From Escarpia spicata (Eukaryota; Annelida; Polychaeta; Sabellida; Siboglinidae), in the NCBI GenBank assembly GCA_963995525.1, contig OZ023208.1:17995019-18059018 (forward strand): a DNA stretch of 64,000 bases, given 5' to 3'. Position 1 is the first letter of the stretch. Every line of letters starts with the position of its first letter. A program made the position numbers and the translations under genes. The notes beneath the pieces were generated by a model that was not told the DNA's origin, did not search any database, and saw nothing but the letters and a program-made list of their open reading frames with translations. Positions 43,920 through 57,529 of this stretch are shown piece after piece.

Positions 43920-46900
43920 GAAACGTGAGTTTACACACATATAAATGGTATAGCATACTGAAGTGACAAGATCCTTGTCTGAAAGTCGAACACTCGTTTG
44001 CAATATCACAACTATTTACGCTGCCAGACTGAATGTCTGTGAAGTGTCCACAAGGTGAGATTATTAGATATGCTTCAACAGCAAGATTGAAACAAGAGCT
44101 GAAACCCCAGATGTAAAGGAAGCTTTTGGGTTATCGAGAAGCCAATATTTTGTAAAAGAAATCATATAACAATGGAATGTCTTGATTGTCTTTGTTGTTT
44201 TCTAGATCGCACTTAATGAGTACAACCTTAAAAATGGATACCTGGTACAAATTTCTTTTGATATATGAAATCAAGGAAAAACTTTATTTTAAATGGACAC
44301 TCTTTGAATGAGAATAAAGTTGGTTTGTTGACTTTGGGTGTGATGCATTGATTTTAAATTGTGTGTGCTTGCATGTGCGTCTGTATCCTCAGTGTTTTGA
44401 GGGTTTAGGCGTATTTTTGGAAGATATACAGATCTGTATTTTTAATACTTAATATTACATATATTGAAGAGAAATAAAAGGCAATTCTCCACATCATTTC
44501 TGCCCCCACCATGACTGACGGAGAAGTCGCGCTAACAGATCGTGCATAAAGCAACGTGTCGCCTTTAGAGCTTTTTCGAATTCCCGCAAACTTGTCCGCC
44601 CATATTTGCTGCCACATATAAGCGTACTTCCTTGCTTTTCACTGTGTATGGTTGCCATCGTCGCATGCCTGAATACAAATCGAATACAAATATCCCGATT
44701 TGTATTCTAATTCGGGATATATTTTCTAGATTCTGTTAAAATTCGAGAGATCTCCCGCCAAATCGGGAGACTTGGAATCTCTGTATGCCATACGGTACAC
44801 CGTGCAAACGTAACATTGTTTTAGTAGTTACAACGCCAAAACAAATTCGGTGATGCAAACGAGAATAGTATTTTCAATTCGGCAATTGGTAAACTGGGAA
44901 GTGTCGGAATTGGTTACGTCAGGCTTTCTATCGCAATGGCATGCACTGCCACTGTCCGTGCAAATTAATTTATGCGTCTCCAGCGGGTCCCAATCTTTTT
45001 CTCCCCGCGTATACCCTGAAGTCTGTGACGATCGTCATGGTACCCCCATCATTTTAATTAACATAAAAATATATAGACCGTCTATAGCTATACTATTTGT
45101 CTATAATAAACAATATTCTACACTCAGTTCACGATACACATAATTAATGCTATTAATGATATACATAACAGAGAACGCCGAATTTATAATACAAAATACA
45201 ACAAAACTTGAGGGATGAGCTAGCCTTTTCAAAATCAGTTAGGGGGCCTACTCAATTCGGGAAGCAGTTTTGAACTGGCAGAATCGGAGATCATCCGTGA
45301 TACACAGTCGGACTCGACGTTTGGTCTTTGGCAGAACAATTAACACAAATACTCCGCGTTCACATAAATAGGTGGACTGACAATGCCCTCAAGAGAACAC
45401 CACACATGCTGAGTCAAATACAACACGCCAATCGTAGATGAGAACTTGGCCAAGTCCCAAGAGAAGACGTTCAATCGCACCATGGGAAACGGTGGAGTCA
45501 TTCACGAACTCCAAAACTTGTTAACTTGCACGCCGTCTGCTAAGGCTAAGCCTAAGCCTAGGATACTGCAGCTCCACACTGGACGGATCTCGGAGCAAAT
45601 TTGCTTATTTCGTACGGGAATTTAGTTTGGAATTCCGTTTGACATTGACGACAGGTACGTGCGCCTGCACAAGCTGCCCCGTGTTTCCTTTCACAATTTC
45701 CTCATCAACAAACGCTGCGTTTAGATCGTTGAGATGAACAGTCATGTCGAAGTTTCCGTAGCTGTTGACGTTGCATGCCCTCCCACAACTCCAGTTTCAT
45801 GACGAATATTCGTACTTTAAATAAGCCAGCTTAAAGACATAGCCTTTTCCTTGTAGTTTCTCCACGAATTTTCGAGACTTCCTTATAGTCTATAGGCGTG
45901 GTCAAACAAGTCCGCGATCTCATCGCTTAGGCACTCGTCTTTAGTTCCATGTTCCCCATGACTGTGAATAGATCGACCGCGGTGGATTTGTTGGTATTTA
46001 CCATTTTGATAACATAATCAAGATATCTATGTGCCATTACCTCTGGTGGGACTACTTCTGTTGTGACAGCGTATCGACGGCGTATCGATCAACGTATCAT
46101 GCAATGGAATAGGCCTACCTATTTTTTAATGGTGAAACAGCATATCACCCCATTCATTCGCTCTGGAAAGACTGCTAAGCATGACCGGTGTGAGTTTTGA
46201 AATGGACTAGCTAGAGTAAATGGAACTGTTTATTCGTCAAGTGATTTAAACATTATAGACGTGGTTCACTATTAAATGTATATCAAGAATATGCTATTCT
46301 GAAAGGCAAGTGTGCCAAGAAAATTGTCAAAACAAAGTTAATAACCGAAAAACAAATACTGAAATGTCCTATGTTTATTTATGTTAGTATGGTTTGGACA
46401 CGTTTTTTTAACAGAACTGTTTTATATTACAGCACATACAACAATTGACCACTTCTAACTATCTCAACACAATAAACATAATTTTACAGGGTTTCCATTA
46501 ATTTTTCAAAACCGTGGTAAATCGACACAAGCGCACCATCAACGCACCGTCAACGCACCGTCAATTAACGCACCGTCCCGTCAACGCACACGCGCGCACG
46601 TTGTTCCACGTTAATCCCTCAGCCTCAAAACATTCGGAGGCCTCTCAGAAAAACGCATTCGCCCATCTTAATGAATTCCAAGGCAAAGGATGATAGAACA
46701 AGAACTCTCCGTTGAGGTCTCCGTCTTTCGCGAACACGAATAGCACACAAGATAGCAAAATCCTTACTTTAATTCAGCCAACGCTTCGCGTACCCCCTGG
46801 AAAACCTCGATCTCGCGTACCCCCGCATGGCCATAGGTCCAAAATGTATTTTATTTCCATTTAATATTTCAAAAAAGCAGCCAGATTTCTGGCTCGGACA

Positions 46901-47340
46901 AATTCCATATTATTGTGATTATATGTACAAACGAAATGTAGAATAAAAAGGCTGCATTATCGCGCCTACCGAAAACTTGTCATATAGCCATTGTAGGCTG
47001 GGAAATGTTCTGATCTGCCAGCAGGGGCGATCGTTCCAGGCCATCCATTTTATAAATTCCGACTGGCGCGAAACGTTGGAGAACGATGATTTGCATAACA
47101 ATACTTTTAAGTGTGCTTTTGTTTGCACAGGAGTGGCAAATTGCATTGACACAAGCAAGTAAGCATAGTTAACTCATTCATCAAACCACTAACATTTAAA
47201 AGAAAAGCAATACTTCATTTTGTAAAGTTTATGCACTAAACTAACGTCTAAATGAACTGCGTGTTCAGAGACGCGCCTTGGCCTGGGCCGGGGACGGGCC
47301 CTTGCCGTCGGTATTACCGTTGTCTGCTGACAACAACTAT
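43920..47340. other. Intergenic, repeat-derived
   Basis: No intact gene. It holds an inverted repeat near 44670-44790 (cgaatacaaatatcccgatt against its complement) and, on the minus strand at about 45570-45990, a degraded coding-like stretch with frame breaks (for example DMTVHLNDLNAAFVDEEIVK) that resembles domesticated-transposase open frames but cannot be assigned. Near 46500-46600 a caacgcaccgtcaacgcaccg repeat occurs. Confidence 0.4.
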
Positions 47341-48175
47341 ATATATATATATATGGGTGGGTTTCAAAATGCCCGTTATGGTGTCGGATGGAATTGACAA
47401 ATTCATGGTCTTATACAACTATTCTCACTCTTGATAAAGAGTGATTGTTGATTGAGATAGATCATAGACATTGTCATAGCCTAGGTAGGGCTAGAGTAGA
47501 GGACCTCTCCAGGCTTATAACACCGTCACCAGTAACCAGATATCAGAATTAATCCCCTTTGTCCTGACCTGATGTAATGTGACTAAACAGGCATGTATTC
47601 ATAAGATGAATAGAGCACTGATAAACAGAGGATTCACCGTTTTATATGCTTAAAATGGAGTATGTATATGTATATATATATATATATATATCCCCTTACA
47701 TGATATCATATAATTTATAAAATTAATTGATTGGAAATTGCATAATTATTGTAATTTTATAACAACCCCTTGTCACTCCGTGACATGTCACTCCGTAACA
47801 AAAAAAATTTGTTTACGTTTTCTATACAAAAAAATAAGTTAAAATTAACAAAACTCCTACCATCTGATAACTTCTTATATTTAACAAGTACATGTCATTT
47901 ATAAAAGTTAATTACAAAGTTGTCACTCCGTAACTCCATGACATCACTCCGTAACAACATCGACACAAAAATAGATTTTGTTTTGCATTTTAGCAATTCC
48001 AGTATTCACCAGGTGGAACTACAATGTATGCATATTTCCCACGATTCTTATATACTTCCTTTCAGTTCTGTATCAATTTATTCCAAGTCTAGGTACTATG
48101 ATATCCTATTGGCAATCTGCTACCATCTGACTGCATCGTGATCATCACCAGGCGAACATTTTTTTAGTATACTAC

Positions 48176-48680
48176 TGTAACCGGCAGGGTTACTGAGCAA
48201 TAAGTAAATTATTATTATTATTATTAATTTTAATCTATATTATTATTCCCCAAACTCCAAGTACTCCTTTTGTTCTCATTACTTTTAATATGTTAAGTCT
48301 GTAGACGCTGCCTGAGAAAGCCATTAGGTTCTCTTCCCAGGCGGTGTCAGTTTCCCCAGCAGTCACCAAGTGAGGGTCATACCCCGGTCACTAAGCCAGG
48401 ATTAATTATGAGACGCCATCACAGAGTTTCCGAGAGAAGCTGGACAGACAGCGCTCCAGTGTTTTTCCACGAGGTTTCGTGTTTTAACAGAGATATAAAC
48501 ACAAATGAAGATGTAAGAGAGTGCATGGTGTGATTGCACTGAGCAGTGCTCAAGCACTGTGTTAGACTGCAGTTCCCAGTTAGGGTTTTTGTTTTACTTT
48601 ATATTTTAGATTATCAACACAATAAATGATAGTCATCATTTAACCGTGTTGCCTGTCTTCATGGTAAATCCCCCGCTACA
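48176..48680. mobile_element. Solo LTR nested in the DNA transposon
   Basis: Starts TGTAACCGGCAGGGTTAC, ends CCCGCTACA and is flanked by the direct repeat CTAC (48172-48175, 48681-48684). It contains AATAAA near 48622. The TG...CA ends, 505-bp length and target duplication fit a solo LTR of a Gypsy- or BEL-like retrotransposon; no internal region remains. Confidence 0.75.
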
Positions 48681-48689
48681 CTACATTAT

Positions 48690-49600
48690 TATCAGGACTG
48701 GCACAGAGAAGGCGAAGATCCAGAAGAAGTACCTAATGATGACGGTTAATGAAGCTCACAGCCTCTTCTGCGATGCATAGCCAGATATAAAAATTGACAG
48801 GTCTAAGCTTGCTGACCTTTGACCAAAACATGTATGCTTCAATGCAAAATTCCGCCACAATGTATGACAAGAAGAGCTGTTAACGGGTGTAATATTGTGG
48901 TTCAGGTTGATTTCACAGAGAACTACATGGCCATCGATCAAGACGAGATCCAAAGTGCTCGCTGGAATCATTTACAAGTCACGCTATTCACCGTCTGCAC
49001 TTGGATAGACACAGACATCTTTGAATCCTCTGTCATCGTAAGTGATGATATGGTACATGGGAAGTTGGCTGTCAGTTGCTTTCTCTGGGCAAAATCATCG
49101 AAAATCGGGAAGCATGCATCCAACAATTGAGAAGATCGACTTTTTCTCTTCTACAGTGTCTCCATCACTTGGAACTTCTTTGCCACGTCGCATGGGAAAG
49201 GAGCGGTTGACGGAGGTGAAGTAACGCTGGCTGGCAAACCTAACTGGGGATCAAGCATCAGATGCAGAATCTGTTGCCGGAATAGCAGTCAAACACTGCA
49301 AGAAAACTGAGGTTCAGTTGGTTCTGGCCAGAGAGATAATGGAAGGCACAGCTGCATTGGAGAATCGATAGTTGGGGATACAGTCACTTCCAAGGACACA
49401 CATGATGCACTGCATCATCCCTATCTGCTGGTATGTTGTGAGGTGTGCAACATATTCATCTGCTGAACATTTCGACACCATCAGCCTGCATGCAGACACT
49501 GATGTTGCTTTTGACCTAGTCAAACAACCAGTCATCAAGCAGGACACTGCACACATTGGTGACTGTATTGTCGTGGAGAGAAAAATATGAAGTGTTTTGT
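48690..49600 (+). pseudogene. Broken transposon open frame
   Basis: Plus-strand pieces in shifting frames include QVDFTENYMAIDQDEIQSAR then WNHLQVTLFTVCTW, VIVSDDMVHGK, and EKIDFFS. D-F-x-E-N and D-E-I-Q-S-A-x-W resemble a family of multi-copy transposon-encoded proteins I have seen in fish and invertebrates (recollection, not a search). At least three frameshifts or stops. Confidence 0.6.
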
Positions 49601-50994
49601 TGCTCAGGTTGTCGACTCGAGCTATGACTGTTTGGAACTGTCATTCCTAAGAAAGGCAGACTTAGACCAGTCTGGGAAAGCGTATGTTTCGTATTAACTT
49701 GGATGAAATTGTGCATGTCCTTCCTCCACCAACTTGTGATAATCGCAACCACTACCTCATTGATATCAAAGTCTGAGCCAACAATAACTACTGTGCATGT
49801 GGTTTAACATCATTGATTTGAACAATGCTCTTAAATGAACATGTACTATTTTGTGTTTAACTGGTTCTTAATTAGTCAACTGAACAATGACATCAAGATT
49901 TTAAGTGTAACACTGACATAACAAGAATGTCTGAGTAATTGGATTTATAATCACGATGGACAATAGTAATGAAGAATCCGACTCGTCACGCCGTAACTTC
50001 ACTCCGTGATGATAGCAGCCTTGCTAATTAGTTAAGTAATTACAACTACAATTATCTCTTAAAGTTTTAGAACAGCATGTTGCAAGCCAACATATGTAAT
50101 GTATTTAATGACATACAAACCTTTACACAGGACATGGTAAGAGAGCTGAATTTTAAGTTTGTGTAACCATGAGCAGGTTATGTGCAAAAGACAGCATCAC
50201 GCTATAACGTGTCACTAATTACTGTTAAAGTTATCAGTGATTTTCAATATTTTCACTTGTTGTCTGAGGCTAACCTTGTAGCCAACAGTATTTGATGTTC
50301 AACTGACAGATATGTTGCATATTAAAATATGTATTTAAAAAGAAATGTCATTTGTAGTTAAATGTCACTCCGTAACATCATGGAATTGCCCAAAACTATT
50401 TGGATGAAAAATTTTAATTTCTAAGCGACTCGCATAAATTATGTTAATTATCCCAAAGAATGACCAATTATGATTGGCCAATTCAGATTGGAAATTATTT
50501 GCCAACAGTTTTTGTCATAATTTGGGGCAATTATAATATCAAAGATCTCAGCAGAATTTTGTTGTGGATCTATTAGCAATGTCCATCCGACACCAAAACT
50601 CACATAAATTTTCTCGTTTTGATTAGAAAAAAGGCAATAAAATCAACATTGAACAAAATAGTGACAAACTGAAAGTTGTTCCTGAAAGAGTATTCACATG
50701 GGTATTAGAAACAATGAATAGTTTGCCTTCATAATAATTTAAATTTTTGTGGTCTGGTGAGACACATTTTGAAACACACCCATATATATATATATATATG
50801 CATGTGCTAACACAGTTAGGCTAAGTTTAAGATTGAAGGCAGGTTTGTCTTTTGTTTCAAATTCAAGCATTGCCATTTGATTTGTGTGTGTGTGTGCGTG
50901 TGTGTGCATGCACATACATTAAAGTTTAAAATTAAACAAGTTATATTATTACCTTTTAAGTTTTATCCTAACTGATATACATGTCTTCTTGTAG

Positions 50995-51122
50995 GTATCA
51001 ATGTCCATGCGCGCTTGGATGTCCTTAAACATGCAGCGATCGCTCTGTGCATGTGCTACGGAATTCTCATTTTTTTTTCAATTATAATTAATATTATACA
51101 CAACACATGTCTTCACAGATTG
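50995..51122 (+). CDS. Candidate exon: small membrane protein, paralogue of the minus-strand gene at 55238-56113
   Basis: The acceptor TTCTTGTAG-GTATCAA is identical over 16 bases to that of the opposed gene. In the same phase (1 in) it reads INVHARLDVLKHAAIALCMC followed by YGILIFFSIIINIIHNTC, one hydrophobic segment. Against the opposed exon 14 of 42 positions are identical without a gap (I1, N2, H4, A13, A16, L17, M19, C20, I23, L24, I29, N32, H35, C38). The donor TTG-GTAAGA is in phase 0. I found no signal-peptide exon upstream, so the gene may be incomplete or dead. If joined to 53279-53312 it would end METR-stop. Confidence 0.45.
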
Positions 51123-51129
51123 GTAAGAA

Positions 51130-51867
<738 letters not shown>

Positions 51868-51869
51868 CT

Positions 51870-53270
51870 GGATTATACAGGTAGTTAGAAGCTAGTGGAG
51901 TGGTTTTTAGAAAACGAAGCTGATATTTGTACAGAAAATGCAAAAAATTAGGGGTAACCTACTACTTGCAAAATTGTAAGATTGTTTAAAATAATACTAT
52001 CCAACTAGATATGAGGTACTGATTACATTTTGCACAAGGGTCAGATTTTTAAAATTTATAGTTGCATTGTAGAATGAGCTATTTGGTACCATATGTGTCA
52101 GTTAGCATTTCATATATTATTTGATAAATAATTGCGTTTTTGCCTAAATTACCACATATTTTCAGTGGAATATGGCACGCGGATATATCAAGTATATATA
52201 CTTGTTAATCTTTGATGCCGTTTTATTTTTAAATTGCATAGTACGTGAACAAAGCTAATGGAGTTGGAGAAAGTTATATTATGGTGTATGAATACTATGA
52301 TATATGGTGATTCACTGAAGTTTTATTTAATTTAAAATATGGGCGATCTCAGAATTCAACGTTTAAAATGTTTTCCAAAATACTAATCTTTGCATTCATA
52401 TATGATTTTCAAACACTTTCACATAATAGTACACTCAAATACTAGCTTTATATTATATATTTCTGCTAAACATAATAACTAGTAAAGTAGTTTACCACAG
52501 AAATTTGAGTATAATTAATTTAATTGTCGAAACCTTTCATAAAACAACGGCGCCGAAACGACCAAAATTCGCCTGTACTTGTCGCGTCAATACCACTTCA
52601 ATTTGTTTTCAAAAAGCCGCCAGTGCGACCAAATTGTCCCGCCAAAGCCACCAATTTTGCCGCCTAGCCAGAGCGGTAAAGCAGCCGAAACTTCCTAAGT
52701 GCAAAAACGAGTGGTGCTACAATCGTATTTTGATTTTCGTTCTGATGCAGTGAAAATGAAACGGATTGTTTTCTTTATTTTATTTTTCTAACATGGATTA
52801 GAAATACAGTGAATAGTAGATTGTATTCGTTTTACATACTTCAAATATGAAAACGAAAAATGAACATTGTTTGCTTATTTCCTTTTTCATTTGCAAATTT
52901 CAGAATGAAAAGATGGTATATACACATCCCGATCTGGCCTTCTGTTTCCATTCCCCTCGATTTTGAGACTGCTCCAAACTTCTATACATTATGGCACAAT
53001 TTTGAAACAAGCCCCAATATGACTTTCAATGCGCTCTCGCTGTACAAATACACCCAGAATAAAGAGGCTTGTCAATGCTATGCAACATCACCCATTCCAT
53101 TTGATTGTATTGATTTCTTAAATACTTACATTACTATGTGCAACTATATACTAAAAAATAAGTTTTAATTTTTTCTTTTTACAAAAACAGATTACTGTTG
53201 AAGTTGTGTGTTGTATTTCATAATTGCAGGTCATTTGAAGTTATTCTTATGGCTTACAATTCCTTTCAAA
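51870..53270. other. No gene recognised
   Basis: AT-rich. Two frames of 80-100 codons (52505-52753, 52860-53168) have no recognisable domain, signal peptide or splice context that convinces me. Confidence 0.4.
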
Positions 53271-53278
53271 ATTTACAG

Positions 53279-53312
53279 ATGGAAACCCGTTGAAGCATTA
53301 TCGTGGGTGCAG
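53279..53312 (+). other. Candidate 34-nt exon
   Basis: Bounded by ATTTACAG and GTGAGT. It could follow the candidate exon 50995-51122 and supply its stop codon (TGA 53291-53293), with a last non-coding exon from 55032 after TTTCAG. Alternatively, in another frame it stays open into 55032 (KPVEALSWVQ then DLGRTSEAMM). The evidence is splice consensus only. Confidence 0.25.
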
Positions 53313-53319
53313 GTGAGTG

Positions 53320-55030
53320 GTTTTGTTCCCTACCATGATTGAAACCATTATTGTGTGATATCATTATATGCAAACGTTAGTGTAACATGGTTCTTATTGA
53401 TGGTATTGAAAAAACTTTACCAGTTTCATGCAGACCATCCAAAGACAGCATAGCAGTACCAATGTAGTACTGTATACATTAAAAAAACAGGAAATGTATT
53501 TTGGACTAGTGTGCCAATGACAGTCTGTTGTAGAAATCATTCATATAAAAATATTGCCTGCGATGTGTAGTTATGACATGCAGCAACGATTTGTATACAA
53601 AGTTTTTTTTAAGGGAAGGTTACCACATAAACCTGCAGATTTTGAAATGACCTTACACAAGGCCAGGCAGTCATTTAACTGTAGTTTTAATTCAGTCTCC
53701 CTCAGTGGCGTATTTATGAACTTCCAGAGACCAAACTTAGTCACCCATTAGTTTTCCTTGCTAAAATGTAGTGGTGCAACAAATTTTATTTTGTTAGGAT
53801 TTATGCCAAGGGATGCATCCCCCTATCTATATAACATGATATATGCCACAGCAGATTAACATGGAATGGTAATATGATTAAGTCTTATTAGACCAAGTAA
53901 CATGATTAGCACTCCAGAGGCTGGCTAGCATTTTTCATAATACACCTGTATAATGCTCAGTGTCACACCTTTAAACAAAATCAACAGTTATTGAATGTCA
54001 CCTTATAACTTCACCAAAAAGACAATCAGAAAATATCTGAAAGCAATCTTATGACTCATTGGTTTCTAAGGAAATGTTTTGATGTAATTTTTTCATACTG
54101 CCTGCCCTGGTTGATAATCGTGCAAGCTGTTTACATCAAATTTATCACATTTCATTATTATAACTTCATTTTCCACTTGTAATTTGTATCCTCTTATAAA
54201 TAGATTTGAATATTGGATTTATAAGAATAACATGAGTTCAAACAAACTTTTACAGTTTTATTTCTACACATTTGATAATAAAAACAACTGCAAAATTATG
54301 AAAGTCTATACTGACATTGATGCTGGAGAAGTGACGAAATGCTGTTATATATTTACAAACTTGTTAAACACATTTTGAGCAACTAGTTTTCAAGCAACCA
54401 CTAAATTTTTCCAAACATTCCTCGAGGTTAGTGTTGTGCAACCATAAACACTAGAAGCATATGTACAGTTTGTACAGAAGCTCTGAACACGACCTGTTTC
54501 TATTCTGTAAACAACATTTGCACCAGATGGAGTTAAGACACATTGCTGGGATGCATACTGCCAATGCTACTTCAAACACACTGATGCTATGGCAACAAAA
54601 GTTACCGGAATATGCAATAATAGTCACAGATGGTCTCTCCTGAATTTAAATAAGACTGGCAGTCATACTTGCAGTTACCATCATTTCATTGTTGTTAATG
54701 TCATTGCTGCTACCAGTGTTACTGGTTCATGATTGTATAGCAGAGTTTAAACAATACATTATGCTTGCACAGTAATCTCTCAAGATAAGTGTGTTATTTT
54801 ACAACAAAATTACTACTGAATGCCATAATGAATGTCTAATAATACTAAGATTCCATACAGGCCGTGTTATTAATAATAAGCTTGTTGAAATATCCCAATT
54901 CAAGTACCACCACAATAAAACAAGCAAGTGCCATAATGCCATAGCAGACTAATTGTACTTTTGAATGTGTGTTCAAACATTTTGTCGAGGTGATAGAACT
55001 TATGGTTTTAAAGTCCACAACTTGGTTTCA
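53320..55030. other. No gene recognised
   Basis: AT-rich unique-looking sequence; short frames at 54184-54378 and 54461-54643 lack any signature. Confidence 0.4.
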
Positions 55031-55237
55031 GGATCTTGGCAGGACATCAGAGGCAATGATGATCCACTACCTAAGCAAGGTGAACCAGCCTGCAGTTGAC
55101 ACAGGATGAATAACCGTCACATGGGCTGGATAAATCTGTCCACTGCTCGGGCAGGATGATTCTGTTTGCTCTCGGGACATGATGATGCTGTCCATTTCCT
55201 CGTAAGGATAACACAATCCTGTGCGCTGGTGGAAATC

Positions 55238-55371
55238 TTAATGTTGGTTCTTGACGCACCTGGTGTGGAAACAGTTCACACCAATGGTGCAAGTTCCCAG
55301 GATCAGAAAGCACATCGTCAGAGCCAGTCCAGCATTGTAGAAGATGTTCACACCCTGGTGTGGGTTGATAC
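55238..55371 (-). CDS. Small membrane protein, exon 2 (membrane span, stop)
   Basis: The acceptor is TTCTTGTAG. The hydrophobic run LALTMCFLILGTCTIGVNCF is the probable membrane span. Confidence 0.65.
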
Positions 55372-56113
55372 CTACAAGAATTATATTCAGTGTCACTGCA
55401 GTGCAAGTCGGCAGCCTCCTTTCCCTATTATGATTATTAACATAAGCCACTGCATTGTAAATTGACAATTTGCTAAATAATGGATATTTGAACAACCAAT
55501 TAACAACTACCTATGTACTTCTAATAAATACACCATGCTTCCTGCCAGTCCTAGCATGATGTATGTTATGTATTTGCTTATTAAATTGAAATTAAAAAGT
55601 AAATTATCTTTGCGTTGTTTTCAGTTGGTGTTATAATGGGAATGGTAGAATGGACTGGAACTGATACCATTAATGTTGTGTCTTTATGCTTTTTGCAATG
55701 AACATAATTATTGTGAACAACTTCACTAACAGTGTAACACCTCACGGATCAGTCCGGTCAATGACTACAAGATAATACAAGCAAGATATTTGTTTCTTCA
55801 GTAAATTATGCAATATTCTTCATCGTTGAATTGTTCTCAACAAAACGCCATAAATGGCCTGTTTGGTTGCTCCAAAAGAAATAATGAGCTAGGCGGTACA
55901 AATACAGTTTTCAGATTAATATTATTACGCCATACTTATAAATGTAATACGTCCTACGCCGAATCCCAAGGTTGTCATTTACCAGGTGGAATGTGCACTG
56001 AAATAGTATTTATATTTCTGATATTTAGCACGCAGTTGGATGAAACACTCACTCTCTTGAGCCGATGCTAGCAGCACTGCCTGTAGCAGAATGACGACTA
56101 CCAGGAATTTCAT
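55238..56113 (-). CDS. Small secreted or membrane protein, two coding exons, 64 residues
   Basis: Exon 1 complement(56053-56113) codes MKFLVVVILLQAVLLASAQE, a clear signal peptide, and ends at GTGAGT in phase 1. Exon 2 complement(55238-55371) follows TTCTTGTAG and codes SINPHQGVNIFYNAGLALTM, a hydrophobic segment to about residue 53, then FHTRCVKNQH and stop TAA. Predicted topology is cleaved signal, about 15 luminal residues, one membrane span and a short basic cytosolic tail, like small integral membrane proteins such as SMIM30 in layout but not in recognisable sequence. An alternative donor (CCAG-GTGCGT) lies 28 bases before the end of the coding sequence. A paralogous exon lies in opposite orientation at 50995-51122. 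Function unknown. Confidence 0.65.
56053..56113 (-). CDS. Small membrane protein, exon 1 (signal peptide)
   Basis: Start ATG at 56111-56113; an in-frame upstream ATG at 56165-56167 would add 18 residues and bury the signal, so the inner ATG is preferred. Confidence 0.65.
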
Positions 56114-56169
56114 TTTGTTGATATCGTTGGACACTGCGACCACTATATAATTGTGCTTTCTAGGCAAAC

Positions 56170-56980
56170 GTAAGAAAATGGCGTCGGGAAAGGTCGGCTC
56201 CGGGATGATTGACAGCTGAACAACGTCAAACGCTGATTGGCCAGTGGCTTGCCGGCTTCTTGCACGTGATCATCTACGGAAAATTATCAATACTCGCTTA
56301 GATTGGAGACTGATCAAAGTCTATATCCAGTCATCTTGCAATTTTGACTGGTCTGTGCCACGGTCGGTCTTTTTCACGTGCGAATGTTAAAATATATTTT
56401 AGTCAGATCAATTTTGTCAAAAGGCAGTTATTTTATATGGAATGACCTGTACCCCAGGGATTTATTTTATGAATGCCGCTTTGGATATCTATGGAAAAGT
56501 GTATTGCAAATTTTTAATTATTTTTACTGTTTATGATTACAGAAATGTGAAAACGTAATTTGTATGATTTTCAGGGAAGTTGTGACTGAAAGTGATGTTT
56601 TTTGAGAACCTAAGGTGGATAATTACAGCCCCAAGAGGGCCGGTACAATTATAACTTTTTAATGAGCGATCTAGAATATTCACCACGTACCGAAAAACGC
56701 TCCCCGTGATATGTTATATGCATGTAAAGTATAGCAATTAAACGGAATTTAGCTATAGCAATTAACGTGTCGATCTACCGCTAATTTACACACACCCAGA
56801 TCTGCGTAATTGTGCAAGGTAGAAGATTAACAATGAAGCCCTAATGTGTGATGTTAATAGATGTGGATAGAGTTATAATTCACAACATGTAGTTGATATG
56901 GGTGCTGCGATAATCCTAGCAATTGTTCGTGGTAGCCTGTCTTAGTAAGTAGACGAAGGACGTTTGCATGGTGTTGTTCA
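56170..56980. other. Intergenic, no gene recognised
   Basis: Sequence upstream of the small membrane protein gene on the minus strand. A CpG-containing patch near 56160-56260 may be its promoter. Confidence 0.35.
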
Positions 56981-56984
56981 CCTG

Positions 56985-57062
56985 ACGCACCCGTCACCAG
57001 GACATAATCCAAGTAGCTGTCATTCAGAAACGAGTTGTTACTGTTACCATCGATGATTACCA
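56985..57062 (-). pseudogene. Truncated duplicate of the exonuclease last exon
   Basis: The minus strand reads SNNSFLNDSYLD, matching SNNSFLNDTYWPE at the C-terminus of the exonuclease gene (58464-58657), with near-identity over about 30 bases (cattcagaaacgagttgtta). The exonuclease-domain part of the exon (H-x4-D) is missing, so it cannot code for the same function. Confidence 0.7.
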
Positions 57063-57529
57063 CGTACGCTGGTAAGCACGGGCCGTGTAACTTACATCAC
57101 TCTTGCATCTGGTTTTACCTCGTTGGAAACCTATATAAACCACCGTTGAAACGTCCGGAGAACAAGTCAACATCATTGTCATATCGACGACAGTAATTAA
57201 TTTCGAACGTGTTGTTTTAAAGGATCGATTATAAGGCTGTCATGTAAACTTATACGATATGAAATATTTAGAAAAAGTACGCTGGATAGTAGCCCTAGTC
57301 ATTCCTAGTTCGTTCCCAGCAAGTAGCAACGTTCTATCATCTGCGCAGTTGTCAGTACAGTATAAATAGGTTATAATTTTATGTTGTCATTATTTGGCAT
57401 TCAAATAGTCAGCCATTCCAGAACAATATTGCCAAGCTGTGCTAGCACTGACGGTGTTTGCTGTTAGGGTACCGGTTACATGCTTACTCAGTTACCATTA
57501 CTTCTCATCGGTGGTCCACCCGGCATTGG

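Larger units (their letters stand above)
47355..50781 (+). mobile_element. DNA transposon with terminal inverted repeats, dead transposase, subterminal motifs
   Basis: The left end GGGTGGGTTTCAAAATG and the inverted right end GGGTGTGTTTCAAAATG match 16 of 17; both abut (TA)n, suggesting insertion into TA. An inner pair (tggtgtcggatgga at 47380 and its complement near 50582-50595) lies asymmetrically. The motif TCACTCCGTAAC, or the near-palindrome GTCACTCCGTGAC, recurs near 47770, 47785, 47920, 47945, 49985, 49998 and 50353. Coding remnants at about 48700-49600 are broken. The superfamily is unresolved. Confidence 0.8.

Noticed and set aside
55071..55406. 111-codon minus-strand frame
   Set aside because: Out-of-frame shadow of the small membrane protein's second exon, crossing its splice acceptor and stop.
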